A program made the translations under genes and the position numbers. The notes under the pieces were generated by a model, which saw only the letters and a program-made list of their open reading frames with translations, was not told where the DNA came from and did no database searches. DNA of 64,000 bases from Saprospiraceae bacterium UBA6168 (GTDB lineage Bacteria; Bacteroidota; Bacteroidia; Chitinophagales; Saprospiraceae): the NCBI GenBank assembly GCA_002435785.1, contig DIUC01000017.1, positions 1 to 64,000 of the forward strand. The letters are read 5' to 3'. Of the stretch, positions 17,328 to 26,120 are shown one piece after another (positions within the stretch are counted from its first letter, which is position 1; the number at the start of each line of letters is the position of its first letter).

Positions 17328-17529
17328 TGTTCCGAGACACAAAAGCGACAATTAAAAATGCGCCCATTTGTAGTGATGCTCGTCCCATCAAAGGCGGACG
17401 AAATCTTTGTAGAACGTCCATAATAGGCTGACATCATTCATTTTTTTGAGTGACCGAAATCATTTACAACCTAATAAATTAGCAAAGACATTTGCACCGA
17501 CAATTGAGATTCATTCACTAAAATTTTTT

Positions 17530-18177
17530 ATGATGAAATCAACAATTAAGTTCCTTGCTACGCTCCTGTTCCTAACAGGTACTTACGGCTTCCTGAATGC
17601 TCAGATTGGTTTGGGCATACGGGGAGGAGTCAACATCGCAACCACTGAAATGGAAGAAAAAATTGACGGAAATTGGGAAACCGACATGCAGGATTACAAA
17701 CTCGGCATCAATGCCAGTTTATTGGCAGAAATCGGGTTTTCGGATAGGTTTGCCTTCCAACCGGAAGTCAACTTTATCCAAAAAGGCAGCAAAAAAGACG
17801 TACAAAATGGAGCCACACATGTGGTCACCACCAACATGAACTATGTTGAAGTTCCGTTGCTTTTGAAAGGGAGTTTCGGAAAAGGCAATTTGAAATTCAA
17901 TGCCCTTCTCGGTCCTACTTTCGGCTATGCTTTCAATGGGAAAGTAAACTTCAACGATACCGACACCGATATTGACTTTGAAAAAGACAAGATTAAACAA
18001 GCTGACATCGGCGCCATGCTGGGCTTGGGCCTTGGTCTGGATGCCGGACCGGGTACATTATTCTTGGATGGTCGCCTTGGCTGGGGTATTTCCAACCTTA
18101 ACGACGCTGAAAATTCCGACAATATTCAGTGGCACAACCGTGGCCTCAACGTCGGCATTGGTTATATTTTCCGGTAA
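17530..18177 (+). CDS. Outer-membrane beta-barrel protein (porin-like, PorT family)
   Basis: 216 residues from ATG 17530. The signal peptide is MMKSTIKFLATLLFLTGTYGFLNA. The mature protein starts QIGLGIRGGVNIATTEME and alternates short amphipathic strands with turns (FQPEVNFIQKGSKK, VEVPLLLKGSFG, LLGPTFGYAFNG, IGAMLGLGLGLDAGPGTLFL), ending NVGIGYIFR with a terminal aromatic-basic end. This is the pattern of the Bacteroidota outer-membrane beta-barrel domain (OMP_b-brl_2). The ligand is unknown. Confidence 0.85.
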   Translation: MMKSTIKFLATLLFLTGTYGFLNAQIGLGIRGGVNIATTEMEEKIDGNWETDMQDYKLGINASLLAEIGFSDRFAFQPEVNFIQKGSKKDVQNGATHVVTTNMNYVEVPLLLKGSFGKGNLKFNALLGPTFGYAFNGKVNFNDTDTDIDFEKDKIKQADIGAMLGLGLGLDAGPGTLFLDGRLGWGISNLNDAENSDNIQWHNRGLNVGIGYIFR

Positions 18178-18211
18178 ACGGAATAGTATAACCTTGTTTT
18201 CATTGGCATAT

Positions 18212-18261
18212 AGCCGTCAGGTTTTGTTGATTGTTTCAATCCGTGAAATCTGACGGCTTTC
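18212..18261 (+). terminator. Probable terminator after the beta-barrel gene
   Basis: AGCCGTCAG (18212-18220) pairs with CTGACGGCT (18250-18258). The 29-nt loop can fold a further short GATTG/CAATC stem. Only a short T-rich tail follows. Confidence 0.5.
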
Positions 18262-18327
18262 ATTCAATACATAACCCTCTTGGCTTATGATGCTAATTTT
18301 TCTTTATTAAAACTCAAGTTGTCTGCC

Positions 18328-19464
18328 ATGAGAGCGATCCAGAAGTTCCTACCCAACCCCCGACACACGGAAATCCACCGCATATACGTGCAAGCCAAGC
18401 CTGATATGGCATGGAAAACCGCCCGCCATTTCGATGCTGCCGAAATGCCGTGGGTGAAGCTGTTGTTCGACATCCGCACCCTGCCGGATAAATTAGCGGG
18501 CAAGCCGATTGCGCTTGAACCAATTAGCGTCGGCGTTGACCAGGTCGTGCGGAACGGCACGGGCTTTATGCTTTTGGAGGAAATTCCGGGCAAGGAAGTA
18601 GTGGTAGGTTCCGTCGGACAGTTCTGGCATTTGCACATTCCTTTTGCGGAAGTAACACCTGAAGAATTTGCCCATTTCGACAAACCCGGTTGGGGCAAAC
18701 TCGCTTGGGCAATATCCGTCGAACCATATCATGATGGCAGCACCATCAGCCTTGAGCTGCGGACGACCGCCACAGACCAGCGGAGTTGGGAAAAGCTCAA
18801 CAATTACTACCGAATCATTGGGCTGGGGTCGCACCCCATCCGCAGTTCCGTGATGAAGCACCTCGAAGCAGAACTCGGCAAAATGAAACTGCCAGATGAG
18901 GAGGAAATCATCTTGCCCGGCGACAAAATCATACCCGATACAAAATATGCCATCACGCATCACACCGTCATTGAAGCACCAACTTCTATCGTTTGGCCTT
19001 ATTTGATGCAATTGGGCTGCGACCGGGCGGGCTGGTACAGCATTGATTTATTGGACAATGGCGGCGTGCCCAGCGTGGATTATTTGAAGGAAGAATGGAC
19101 AGACCGGCTACCCGGCGACCGCATTTCTGCCACACCTGAACAAGATAGCTTTTTTGAAGTCTATCTGGTTTCAAAAGAAAAGCATTTCGTCATTGGCGGT
19201 GAATCCGAAAAGATACACGGCTTTTTGAAGCCCTTCAAAATGACCTGGGCATTCTTGCTGGAGCCTATTGGCGAGGATGCCTGTCGCCTGCTGGTTCGGG
19301 TAAGGATGAAATCATCACCAGCATGGGCAGAGTGGCTTGCTGGAAATGTTTTTTATCCACCGATACATGGTTTGATGTCAGGCGTGCAAATGAAAACGAT
19401 AAAAAACATTGCGGAGCGAGATGCGAGGGTGCATATAGAAAAAAGTATGGCGGAAAAAATTTAA
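18328..19464 (+). CDS. SRPBCC (START-like) domain protein
   Basis: 378 residues from ATG 18328 (MRAIQKFLPNPRHTEIH). The N-terminal half (~20-190) looks like a degenerate SRPBCC sheet. The C-terminal half (from ~205: YAITHHTVIEAPTSIVWPYL) has the classic start of a START/polyketide-cyclase domain, with WYSIDLLDNGG and DACRLLVRVRMKSS further on. These domains bind hydrophobic ligands in a helix-grip pocket. It is the first gene of a tight plus-strand group with four small, mostly membrane proteins (19477-21610). Confidence 0.72.
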   Translation: MRAIQKFLPNPRHTEIHRIYVQAKPDMAWKTARHFDAAEMPWVKLLFDIRTLPDKLAGKPIALEPISVGVDQVVRNGTGFMLLEEIPGKEVVVGSVGQFWHLHIPFAEVTPEEFAHFDKPGWGKLAWAISVEPYHDGSTISLELRTTATDQRSWEKLNNYYRIIGLGSHPIRSSVMKHLEAELGKMKLPDEEEIILPGDKIIPDTKYAITHHTVIEAPTSIVWPYLMQLGCDRAGWYSIDLLDNGGVPSVDYLKEEWTDRLPGDRISATPEQDSFFEVYLVSKEKHFVIGGESEKIHGFLKPFKMTWAFLLEPIGEDACRLLVRVRMKSSPAWAEWLAGNVFYPPIHGLMSGVQMKTIKNIAERDARVHIEKSMAEKI

Positions 19465-19476
19465 TAATTATTGGAA

Positions 19477-20163
19477 ATGAAAACGAACTACCACCAACTC
19501 ATTTCCCTCGGCGCACTTGTAGCGCTTGCAGGTTATGTGCTTTCAGGGCCAGTGGGCTTTGGCATCGTGAAAATGACAAACCCACAACCAGCTTGGGTCT
19601 CTGCGACTGTTTTTGCTGAAAATTACCATATAGTCCAAGATATGCCCTATTATTTCGGGCTGCTTTTGATAGGCGGCATGTTGATGCTTGCTGCTGGACA
19701 TTACCTGAATTCAAAAATGGAAAATGAGGAAAACCGCTTCCATATCCTGCTTTCCCTTGCTTGGACGACCGTTTTTGCCGCATTGATATTCTTCAATTAT
19801 ATCTGCCAAACAACTTTTATACGCCACCTTGCATTGGATTTCAAGCCAGAAAACGAGGCTATTATCGCCACCTTTTCCATGGCAAACCCGATGTCGCTTT
19901 CCTGGGCCATTGAGATGTGGGGATATGGTATATTGGGCGTGGCAACTTGGTTATTAAGCGGTTATTATTCGACAAAAAATAAGGCAATTTATTGGCTGCT
20001 CATAGTGAATGGCATCGTGAGTATCCTGACGGTTGTTTTCACGATTATTGACGTAAAATGGTTATTGACCACAGCGGGGCTTATTTCCTATTTCGCATGG
20101 AACGTGCTGATGATTGCCCTGATGACATTGATTTACCGAAACGCAAAAAAAGCTACATTATGA
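19477..20163 (+). CDS. Six-helix hypothetical membrane protein
   Basis: 228 residues from ATG 19477, 12 bp after the upstream stop. Six hydrophobic segments are visible (starting near LISLGALVALAGYVLSG, YYFGLLLIGGMLMLAAGHYL, ILLSLAWTTVFAALIFF, WGYGILGVATWLLSGYY, IYWLLIVNGIVSILTVVF and GLISYFAWNVLMIALM). I do not recognise a family with confidence; the layout recalls DUF4386-type proteins. Its TGA overlaps the ATG of the next small gene, so the two are translationally coupled. Confidence 0.75.
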   Translation: MKTNYHQLISLGALVALAGYVLSGPVGFGIVKMTNPQPAWVSATVFAENYHIVQDMPYYFGLLLIGGMLMLAAGHYLNSKMENEENRFHILLSLAWTTVFAALIFFNYICQTTFIRHLALDFKPENEAIIATFSMANPMSLSWAIEMWGYGILGVATWLLSGYYSTKNKAIYWLLIVNGIVSILTVVFTIIDVKWLLTTAGLISYFAWNVLMIALMTLIYRNAKKATL

Positions 20164-20336
20164 AAATCAACAAAGAATGGCACGAACAAAACAAGATGCC
20201 CAAAAATGCTGACTTCGAACAACGGATGAAATGGCATTTGAACCACTTGAAAAATTGCTCCTGCAGCACCAATATTCCCAAGAAACTGGCGGAGGAAATG
20301 ATAAGGAAAGGCATAGCGATACCCACCCCTGAATGA
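20160..20336 (+). CDS. Small conserved-looking protein with a CSC motif
   Basis: 58 residues (MKINKEWHEQNKMPKNADFE ... PTPE). Its ATG overlaps the previous gene's TGA (ATGA). The pattern WHE.N.MPKNA..EQR..WH..H..NC.C..IP..L..E is one I recall from small uncharacterised proteins in several bacterial groups. The Cys/His content (NCSCS, several His) suggests possible metal binding (inference). The tight coupling supports it being real. Confidence 0.75.
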   Translation: MKINKEWHEQNKMPKNADFEQRMKWHLNHLKNCSCSTNIPKKLAEEMIRKGIAIPTPE

Positions 20337-20357
20337 GGCTAAAAAACAAGCATAAAA

Positions 20358-21140
20358 ATGAAAACCGTCCTAACTTTATCTCGCATCCTCACCGTCTTGG
20401 CAGCCATTGCCTCCGGCGGCGGCTTGGTGCTTGCTAACCTTTACCGTGACAGCGAATTTTACAAAATGGCCTGGCTGACCAACGACGGTGTGACGCTGTT
20501 CCTCGTCGTCCCGCTTTTGATAGCCACCATTCATTATTCCCGCCAAGGCTCCCAACGGGCGCAACTCGTATGGATGGGACTGCTGGCATACCTGTTTTAC
20601 AATTACGCTTTTTACCTGTTTGGTGCTGCATTCAATTGGTTTTTCCTGTTGTACACAGCCATCCTTTCGATTTCTATGTATGCACTTGCCATTGGGCTTT
20701 GGCGGTTGGACGTGCCAGCCATTGGCAGTAATTTCAGTGAGAAAACCCCAGTGAAATGGATTGCAGGGTTTCTACTGCTCATGGCTTTGCCGCTGGCACT
20801 CGTCGAAATCGGTCAATGCATCCATTTCATTTTCACTGATAAAGTCCCCGAACCACCGAGCCTCATCTTTGCCCTTGATTTAACCTTTATTGTTCCAAAC
20901 ATGATTTTGGCAGCCATACTGTTGGTGCGCCGACGGGCATGGGGTTTTGTGCTGGGTGCCATCATGTTGGTGAAGGGCATCACCTACGGCGTTGTGCTGA
21001 GCCTCTCGGCGGTACGGCTGGCGCTTTCTGATTTGCCGGAAAAAGACGCACTGTTGCCATTTTACCTTTTCGTGTTGGTGGGCAGTCTCGTTTTTTGTCT
21101 GGCATTGCTCAAACATTTGAAACAACCATCCACCCGCTAA
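20358..21140 (+). CDS. Hypothetical multi-pass membrane protein
   Basis: 260 residues, 21 bp after the preceding small gene. About seven hydrophobic segments are visible, including ILTVLAAIASGGGLVLANLY, GVTLFLVVPLLIATIHY, FNWFFLLYTAILSISMYALA, WIAGFLLLMALPLALVEIG, FIVPNMILAAILLV and FYLFVLVGSLVFCLALL. No family recognised. By position it belongs to the same operon as the SRPBCC protein and the flanking membrane proteins. Confidence 0.72.
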   Translation: MKTVLTLSRILTVLAAIASGGGLVLANLYRDSEFYKMAWLTNDGVTLFLVVPLLIATIHYSRQGSQRAQLVWMGLLAYLFYNYAFYLFGAAFNWFFLLYTAILSISMYALAIGLWRLDVPAIGSNFSEKTPVKWIAGFLLLMALPLALVEIGQCIHFIFTDKVPEPPSLIFALDLTFIVPNMILAAILLVRRRAWGFVLGAIMLVKGITYGVVLSLSAVRLALSDLPEKDALLPFYLFVLVGSLVFCLALLKHLKQPSTR

Positions 21141-21151
21141 ATCACTTTCTT

Positions 21152-21610
21152 ATGCTAAAGACGATTCCCCGTTGGCTATTGATTTCCCTCCTGCTGTTCA
21201 ATGCCATTGGTGCCTATTATGGCAGCTATATGTTGATAACCGACCCTACCGGGGTAAAAATCCAAATGCCCCTGCAAAACTTGGAGGGCAGCTTTTTCAA
21301 TGACTATTTCATACCCGGTATCATTTTGTTGTTTGTCAATGGACTACTTCCTACCATTGCAGGCATTGGTTTGATTTTACGGAGGCCCGTCGTGCCATTG
21401 CCCGGTTTCACCATCTTAAAAAACCAATTATGGGCGTGGTCCTTGTCGCTTATTTCCGGCCTCGGATTGATAATATGGATAGCGGTGCAAATCGCCATGA
21501 TTGGTTATTGGAAGAATATACCAATTCAGGCCGTCTATGGCGTATTAGGTTTGGCCATAACGGGGCTGACCTTGTTGCCAGGTATTCGCCAGTTTTACAA
21601 AATACCCTGA
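21152..21610 (+). CDS. Four-helix hypothetical membrane protein
   Basis: 152 residues from ATG 21152 (MLKTIPRWLLISLLLFNAIG). Four hydrophobic segments: WLLISLLLFNAIGAYYGS, DYFIPGIILLFVNGLLPTIA, WAWSLSLISGLGLIIWIAV and AVYGVLGLAITGLTLLPGI. Starts 11 bp after the stop of the upstream membrane gene. No family recognised. It is the last gene of the group before the P-type ATPase, which starts 127 bp later and probably has its own promoter. Confidence 0.72.
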   Translation: MLKTIPRWLLISLLLFNAIGAYYGSYMLITDPTGVKIQMPLQNLEGSFFNDYFIPGIILLFVNGLLPTIAGIGLILRRPVVPLPGFTILKNQLWAWSLSLISGLGLIIWIAVQIAMIGYWKNIPIQAVYGVLGLAITGLTLLPGIRQFYKIP

Positions 21611-21737
21611 AATAGTTGGTGTTGAATCGGTTAATTTAACAGGAAGTTGTGCCACCACAAAACAAAAACCAACCCAAGCCGCTTACACCATAGACTCCCA
21701 ACACAACCAGCGTCCATCAAAACAAACCCAAAAATAA

Positions 21738-24311
21738 ATGAATTGGCACCTCACTTCCATTGAAGAAACCTTCCAAGTCACCGGCAGCAGCCCCGCCGGA
21801 CTCACCACCGAAGAAGCCGCCGAAAGGTTGGCAAAGCACGGCCCCAATCTTTTGCGGGAAAAAAAGAAGAAACCTGCCTGGCTCATGCTGTTGGGGCAAT
21901 TCAAGGACGTGATGATTCTCATGCTACTCGCAGCAGCCGTCATCTCTGGGCTGGTGGGTGACTTGAACGATACCATCGTGATACTCATCATCGTGGTGCT
22001 GAACGCTGTGGTGGGGTTCGTTCAGGAATTCCGGGCCGAAAAGGCAATGGAGGCGCTAAAGAAAATGTCGGCGCCTTCGGCAAATGTGCTGCGAAACAAT
22101 GCGCCGATGGTAGTGGAGGCAGGCGACCTCGTGCCGGGCGACATCGTGACCCTTGAAGCAGGGGCTATGGTTCCTGCCGACCTTCGCTTGCTCGAATCGT
22201 TTTCCCTGAAAATAGAAGAAGCCTCGCTCACGGGCGAATCGGTGGCCGTGGACAAGCAAACCGAGGAACTGCACGGCGAAAAACTACCCCTTGGTGACCG
22301 CACCAGCATGGCCTACAAAGGCACGCTCATCAGTTATGGCCGTGGCACGGGCGTGGTGGTGGCCACGGGCATGGAGACCGAACTGGGCCGCATTGCGCTG
22401 CTGCTGCAGGAGGACGAAGCCATGACGCCGCTGCAAAAGCGCCTCGCCGATTTCAGCAAGAAAATCTCGCTGGGTGTGCTGGGCATCTGCGTGGTTTTCT
22501 TCGTGGTGGGCTACCTGCGGGGCGAGGAACCCGTTCGGTTGTTGCTCACCGCCATCTCCGTGGCCGTGGCAGCCATACCAGAGGCACTGCCCGCCGTCGT
22601 CACCATCGCACTGGCGCTTGGCGCACGGCGCTTGGTGAAACAAAACGCCCTTATCCGCCGACTACCTGCCGTGGAAACGCTGGGTTCCGTCACCTTTATT
22701 TGCACGGACAAAACAGGTACGCTCACGCAAAACAGCATGTCCGTGACCGAAACATGGACGCCGGAAACGCCACCAAAAGGGTTGGATTTGGACGCCAAAA
22801 CGCTGCTGCTGCGCTGCATGGCGCTCAACCACGACGTGAAGGAAAACGAGCAGGGCGAATTGGTGGGCGAATCCACAGAGGTGGCACTGGCTGCCTATGC
22901 CGCTGCCGAACTCCCTGATTTTCAAGCAGAGGACTCCCCAAGAGAAGCGGAACTGCCCTTTGATTCCGACCGGAAGATGATGACCACCGTGCACCAATGG
23001 GAGGACAACCGGTTCATCATCATCACTAAGGGGGCCATCGAATCCGTGTTGGCTGTTTGCGAAGACACCGACGTGCCCGCCATGACCGCCGAGGCCAAGC
23101 GCATGGGCGATGAGGGGCTGCGGGTCATCGCCTACGGCTGCCGGGTGGTGGACACGCTGCCTACCGACCTCAGTTTCGCCGGGCTTGAAACGGGCTTGGA
23201 GGTCTCCGGTCTGGTGGGCATGATTGACCCGCCACGAAAAGAAGCGGCAAAGGCCATCCAAGACTGCCGTGCGGCGGGCATCGTGCCGGTGATGATTACC
23301 GGCGACCACCCGGCCACGGCATCGGCCATTGCGAAGCAAATAGGCATACTGGAAAAACCAACCGACAAAACGGTGTCGGGGGCAGAATTGGAGGAGCTTT
23401 CGGACGCTGACTTTGCGGAGCAAATAGAAAACATCAAGGTCTATGCAAGGGTATCGCCGGAGCAGAAGTTGCAGATTGTCAAGGCATTGCAGGCGAAAGG
23501 GCACTTCGTGGCCGTCACGGGCGACGGGGTAAACGATGCCCCGGCCTTGCGCCGTGCAAACATCGGGGTGGCGATGGGCATCACAGGCACGGACGTGTCG
23601 AAGGAAGCGGCGCACATGATTTTGTTGGACGACAATTTTGCCACCATCATCAAGGCCGTGCGGGAAGGAAGGCGGATTTTCGAGAACATCCGCAAGTTCA
23701 TCAAGTACATACTCACGGGCAATACCGGCGAAATCTGGACGATTTTCCTGGCGCCGCTGCTTGGGCTGCCCATCCCACTGCTGCCCATCCACATCCTTTG
23801 GGTGAACCTCGTGACCGACGGCCTGCCCTCCCTCGCCCTTGCCAACGAACCCGCTGGAAAGGACCTGATGGAACAGCCGCCTCGCAAGCCCAACGAAAGC
23901 ATCTTCGCCAACGGCCTTGGCAAGCACGTGCTTTGGGTCGGCCTACTGATGGGCGCCGTCTGCCTCGGCACCCAAGCCTACGCCATTGCCCATGACGACC
24001 CCAAATGGCAGACTTATGTCTTCACGGTGCTTTGTTTCAGCCAGATGGGCCATGTGATGGCCATCCGCAGTGAGCGGTTTTTCCTGTTCCGACAAGGGCT
24101 GTTCACCAATCCGGCACTGCTGGGTTCCGTGGCACTGACTTTTGTGCTGCAATTGGCGATTATTTACGTGCCTGCCCTCCAAGGGGTGTTCAAAACGGAG
24201 CCATTGACTTGGCAGGAATTGGGCGCTTGCATCTTGGTGTCGCTGATTGTGTTCCATGCCGTGGAGGTGGAAAAGCTGGTGCGGCGGGGCTTGCGAAAAA
24301 GCGCAAGGTGA
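21738..24311 (+). CDS. Calcium-type P2 cation-translocating P-type ATPase
   Basis: 857 residues, full length. The N-terminal cation-ATPase domain is followed by LTGES (actuator, 164-168) and PEALP in M4 (281-285). The phosphorylation site CTDKTGTLT has Asp324; a TGDGVNDAPALR hinge follows, and M6 has NLVTDGLPSLALA. The M4 and M6 motifs fit the SERCA/PMR1-like Ca2+ group rather than heavy-metal (CPx) or K+ pumps. ATP hydrolysis drives cation export across the inner membrane. The exact ion (Ca2+ or Mn2+) is not settled by sequence. No obvious terminator follows. Confidence 0.93.
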   Translation: MNWHLTSIEETFQVTGSSPAGLTTEEAAERLAKHGPNLLREKKKKPAWLMLLGQFKDVMILMLLAAAVISGLVGDLNDTIVILIIVVLNAVVGFVQEFRAEKAMEALKKMSAPSANVLRNNAPMVVEAGDLVPGDIVTLEAGAMVPADLRLLESFSLKIEEASLTGESVAVDKQTEELHGEKLPLGDRTSMAYKGTLISYGRGTGVVVATGMETELGRIALLLQEDEAMTPLQKRLADFSKKISLGVLGICVVFFVVGYLRGEEPVRLLLTAISVAVAAIPEALPAVVTIALALGARRLVKQNALIRRLPAVETLGSVTFICTDKTGTLTQNSMSVTETWTPETPPKGLDLDAKTLLLRCMALNHDVKENEQGELVGESTEVALAAYAAAELPDFQAEDSPREAELPFDSDRKMMTTVHQWEDNRFIIITKGAIESVLAVCEDTDVPAMTAEAKRMGDEGLRVIAYGCRVVDTLPTDLSFAGLETGLEVSGLVGMIDPPRKEAAKAIQDCRAAGIVPVMITGDHPATASAIAKQIGILEKPTDKTVSGAELEELSDADFAEQIENIKVYARVSPEQKLQIVKALQAKGHFVAVTGDGVNDAPALRRANIGVAMGITGTDVSKEAAHMILLDDNFATIIKAVREGRRIFENIRKFIKYILTGNTGEIWTIFLAPLLGLPIPLLPIHILWVNLVTDGLPSLALANEPAGKDLMEQPPRKPNESIFANGLGKHVLWVGLLMGAVCLGTQAYAIAHDDPKWQTYVFTVLCFSQMGHVMAIRSERFFLFRQGLFTNPALLGSVALTFVLQLAIIYVPALQGVFKTEPLTWQELGACILVSLIVFHAVEVEKLVRRGLRKSAR

Positions 24312-24463
24312 GAAGTGCAATAGTGTTTTTTTTTCAACGCAAGGGCGCAAAGGCGCAATGAAGTATTGAATAGAAGTTAAATCATTCATTTATAAATTAT
24401 TGAGCCTTTGCGTTAAAACATTCCTCAACCCAAGGACGCAAAGTAATATAGGATGGTAGGGCA

Positions 24464-24667
24464 TAAGTAGTTCATTGCAATTAGTTTAGATTATTCGCTT
24501 CACTTGCTTTCTCCCCCTCCTCGCCGCCCCGAGAAATCGGGGCAGGCTCTTCGGCGGCTCGTCGGGGGGAAGGGTGCTTTTGGGGGCGTTCCGCCCCCAA
24601 ACCCCCTATCCGAAATGCAAACTGCTTTGGCTTGATTAATCTAAACTAATTCAACGGAGGTACTTAC
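24464..24667 (+). mobile_element. MITE-like element, copy A
   Basis: About 204 bp with imperfect terminal inverted repeats of ~34 bp. The left end reads TAAGTAGTTCATTGCAATTA and on into GTTTAGATTATTC; the right end, on the other strand, reads TAAGTACCTCCGTTGAATTA and on into GTTTAGATTAATC. It is bounded by TA at 24464-24465 and 24665-24666. The interior holds G+C-rich hairpins (CCCCGAGAAATCGGGG and GGGGGCGTTCCGCCCCC). It has no coding capacity. An inverted, nearly identical copy lies at 29938-30142. It fills most of the space between the ATPase and the DUF748-like gene. Confidence 0.7.
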
Positions 24668-24691
24668 TAACAAACAGTTTCTAAAGTTGAT

Positions 24692-25837
24692 TTATTTTTT
24701 GTCTTTCTTTTTGCCGTCATCCTTCTTATCGCTGTCACCCTTCTTTATATTTTTCTCCTGGTGTTTGGCGGCGACACTTGAGAAATCAATTGAATCATCC
24801 AATTGAAATTGAAATGCTTTGATATAAGCGTTCATAAATGAGCTAACAATTGTTTCCCAAACATTTACCGCACTTTTCCCCACGGTGCCTTCAATGGGAA
24901 TACGGGCAGCAGTCTGTTTTATGGATTGGTTTTCAAAAACCTCCTGAACACCCTCGCTAAAAAGCTCCTTGACACCCTGAAAAAAGGTCCTATCCTTCTC
25001 CTTGAGCTTGAAAATTTTGGCATTTTTCAGCAGGGGCTTGAAATAGCCAACATATTTGCCATCCTTCATCGCCATTTCGCTGTAAAGACTAACGCTGCCC
25101 GCCTCAAAGTCCATGCCGGTGAAATGCTTAAACGTTTCATTGAAAGCAGTCAATTGAGCGTTTTCAAACCGGGCATCGTAATTGAAATCAGGGATTTCCT
25201 TCAAAAACATGGCATCTGCCGTAAATACAAACTTGCCACCATAGCCTGGCGAATCGGCAGTGGCCACAATGGGCGAGGGCAAGGGATTGGTTTCATCTTC
25301 CACATTGCGCATGTTGTTCACTTCAAGGTAAAAGCGCTCAAAATCCATGTTGTAATCAGGAGCCGCACCATCGGAGTAGGAAAAATTGACTTTGCCGTTG
25401 TCTATGTAAAGGCGGTTGATTTGAATCGGCATCAGGTCTTTGGCCAATTGTACCCATTTGACCTCCTCGCCTGTCTGATTGCCTTTTTTGGAAAACTTGA
25501 AATTGACGAGGGGCTGTTCGATGTCAATTTCGCCAACAAAGCCGCCCTTTAAAAGTGCCGCCCATTCCACCGACAAATCAATATTTGGGGCATGAAAAAA
25601 TGGTTTTTCTCCATGTTCGTCCACCAAGTCAATCTTCATGTCGCAGATGCGGTAAGAGCCGCTCAACAAACTCAGGTCAACGTCGGAGATGCTGCCCTTG
25701 TAAGGCGCAATGTTGTTTGCCATTGCCTTGTTGACATATTTGACTATGAAATAGGGCAGGATTAACCTAACGATTACCAGCACCAGAACGATAGAGAGAA
25801 TAATGATGTACCTTTTTCTAAGCTTGAAATTTTTCAT
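24692..25837 (-). CDS. AsmA/DUF748-like envelope protein
   Basis: 381 residues. One N-terminal membrane segment (IIILSIVLVLVIVRLILPYF) is followed by a beta-rich domain with GSISDVDLSLLSGSYRICDM, NIDLSVEWAALLKGGFVGEI, DIEQPLVNF and INRLYIDNGKVNFSY. This is the typical pattern of DUF748/AsmA-like proteins, elongated beta structures in the periplasm linked to outer-membrane lipid homeostasis. The C-terminal 20 residues are almost all Lys/Asp. It lies just inside MITE copy A. Confidence 0.78.
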   Translation of the reverse strand: MKNFKLRKRYIIILSIVLVLVIVRLILPYFIVKYVNKAMANNIAPYKGSISDVDLSLLSGSYRICDMKIDLVDEHGEKPFFHAPNIDLSVEWAALLKGGFVGEIDIEQPLVNFKFSKKGNQTGEEVKWVQLAKDLMPIQINRLYIDNGKVNFSYSDGAAPDYNMDFERFYLEVNNMRNVEDETNPLPSPIVATADSPGYGGKFVFTADAMFLKEIPDFNYDARFENAQLTAFNETFKHFTGMDFEAGSVSLYSEMAMKDGKYVGYFKPLLKNAKIFKLKEKDRTFFQGVKELFSEGVQEVFENQSIKQTAARIPIEGTVGKSAVNVWETIVSSFMNAYIKAFQFQLDDSIDFSSVAAKHQEKNIKKGDSDKKDDGKKKDKK

Positions 25838-26120
25838 AATAACTTTGCGAAAGTTGTAGAGGCAGAAAGGAGAATGGGACTAAATGTTCAATTGTAGGTA
25901 GAAGTTTTTCGTCAAAGCGATTTGTTTTGGAATGTTTCCAATAGCTATTTTCAATGGGTAATTTCAAAATCCTTTCAAACTTGTGTAACCTATCGCAACT
26001 AAGGCCGTACACCGAATATAAACCTATTTGTTAACTCAAACAGGAAAGCTGACAGGGAATCAACGGCCAAGCAGCGGTTTTTCTGCCCTGTGAATCGCTT
26101 CCTTCAAAATCAGGTAAGTC

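Noticed and set aside
22662..23927. 421-codon minus-strand frame inside the P-type ATPase
   Set aside because: Antisense shadow: composition is His/Arg/Gly-rich as expected from the complement of a G+C-rich coding region.
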